Below the pieces are notes generated by a model. It saw only the letters and a list, made by a program, of their open reading frames with translations, did not search any database and had not been told where the DNA came from. 64,000 nucleotides of DNA, from contig NZ_VSSR01000056.1 of NCBI RefSeq assembly GCF_008123515.1, forward strand, positions 1-64,000. Reading direction: 5' to 3'. A program made the translations under genes and the position numbers. Origin of the DNA: Bradyrhizobium cytisi. GTDB taxonomy: Bacteria > Pseudomonadota > Alphaproteobacteria > Rhizobiales > Xanthobacteraceae. Each line of letters begins with the position of its first letter. The stretch's first letter is position 1. Below, one piece after another: positions 63,948-64,000 of the stretch.

Positions 63948-64000
63948 CCCAAAGGAACACCTCGCCCCGATACCGCCGGAAATTGCCCTCGACGCCGCCG

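Overview
The window looks like chromosomal DNA of Bradyrhizobium or a close relative (Nitrobacteraceae, Alphaproteobacteria). The evidence is the high GC content, a form IC Rubisco operon in the order cbbF-P-T-A-L-S-X-E with a divergent cbbR, promoters of the alphaproteobacterial EcfG (general stress sigma factor) type, many small stress proteins of kinds common in this family, and large intergenic palindromes. No rRNA, tRNA, CRISPR array, phage module or intact insertion sequence was seen. Genus placement is inference from gene content.

Layout. 17-8,521: metabolic and efflux genes (aldo/keto reductase, Tat-exported PhoD phosphatase, nitronate monooxygenase-like protein, an SDR divergent from an HxlR regulator, an EmrAB-type pump). 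8,585-16,739: a stress island of mostly small genes (PRC-barrel protein, PoxB-like thiamine-diphosphate enzyme, two DUF4142 proteins, YghA-like SDR, PAP2 membrane operon, short secreted or soluble proteins), many preceded by GGAAC-N16/17-NNTT promoters. 16,808-24,773: a 2,098-residue soluble poly-HAMP hybrid kinase followed by a receiver-PAS-HWE kinase, led by an exact GGAAC-N16-CGTT promoter. 24,770-29,198: more small stress-type proteins and a Do/HtrA protease. 29,309-39,455: an EAL-domain remnant, the whole Calvin cycle operon and cbbR. 39,559-49,199: small proteins, a TetR-controlled MFS exporter, a repeat-rich gap, a GMC oxidoreductase, an acetyltransferase, an SMP-30 lactonase-like protein, an AraC regulator and a GST. 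49,378-54,871: intracellular PHA depolymerase, a 1,110-residue SAM/cyclase/ATPase protein and a membrane protein. 55,375-63,947: a six-gene dipeptide-type ABC transporter operon with two oxidoreductases, controlled by a divergent XRE-cupin regulator.

How the parts fit. The first 27 kb reads as a section of the general stress regulon: the same promoter type sits before stress effectors and before the two sensor kinases, and HWE kinases are the usual inputs to the PhyR-EcfG switch. That suggests feedback from stress output to stress sensing. PhyR, NepR and EcfG themselves are not in the window. The cbb operon supplies a complete Rubisco cycle under CbbR. The last operon looks like uptake plus oxidation of an amino-acid-like compound whose identity cannot be read from sequence.
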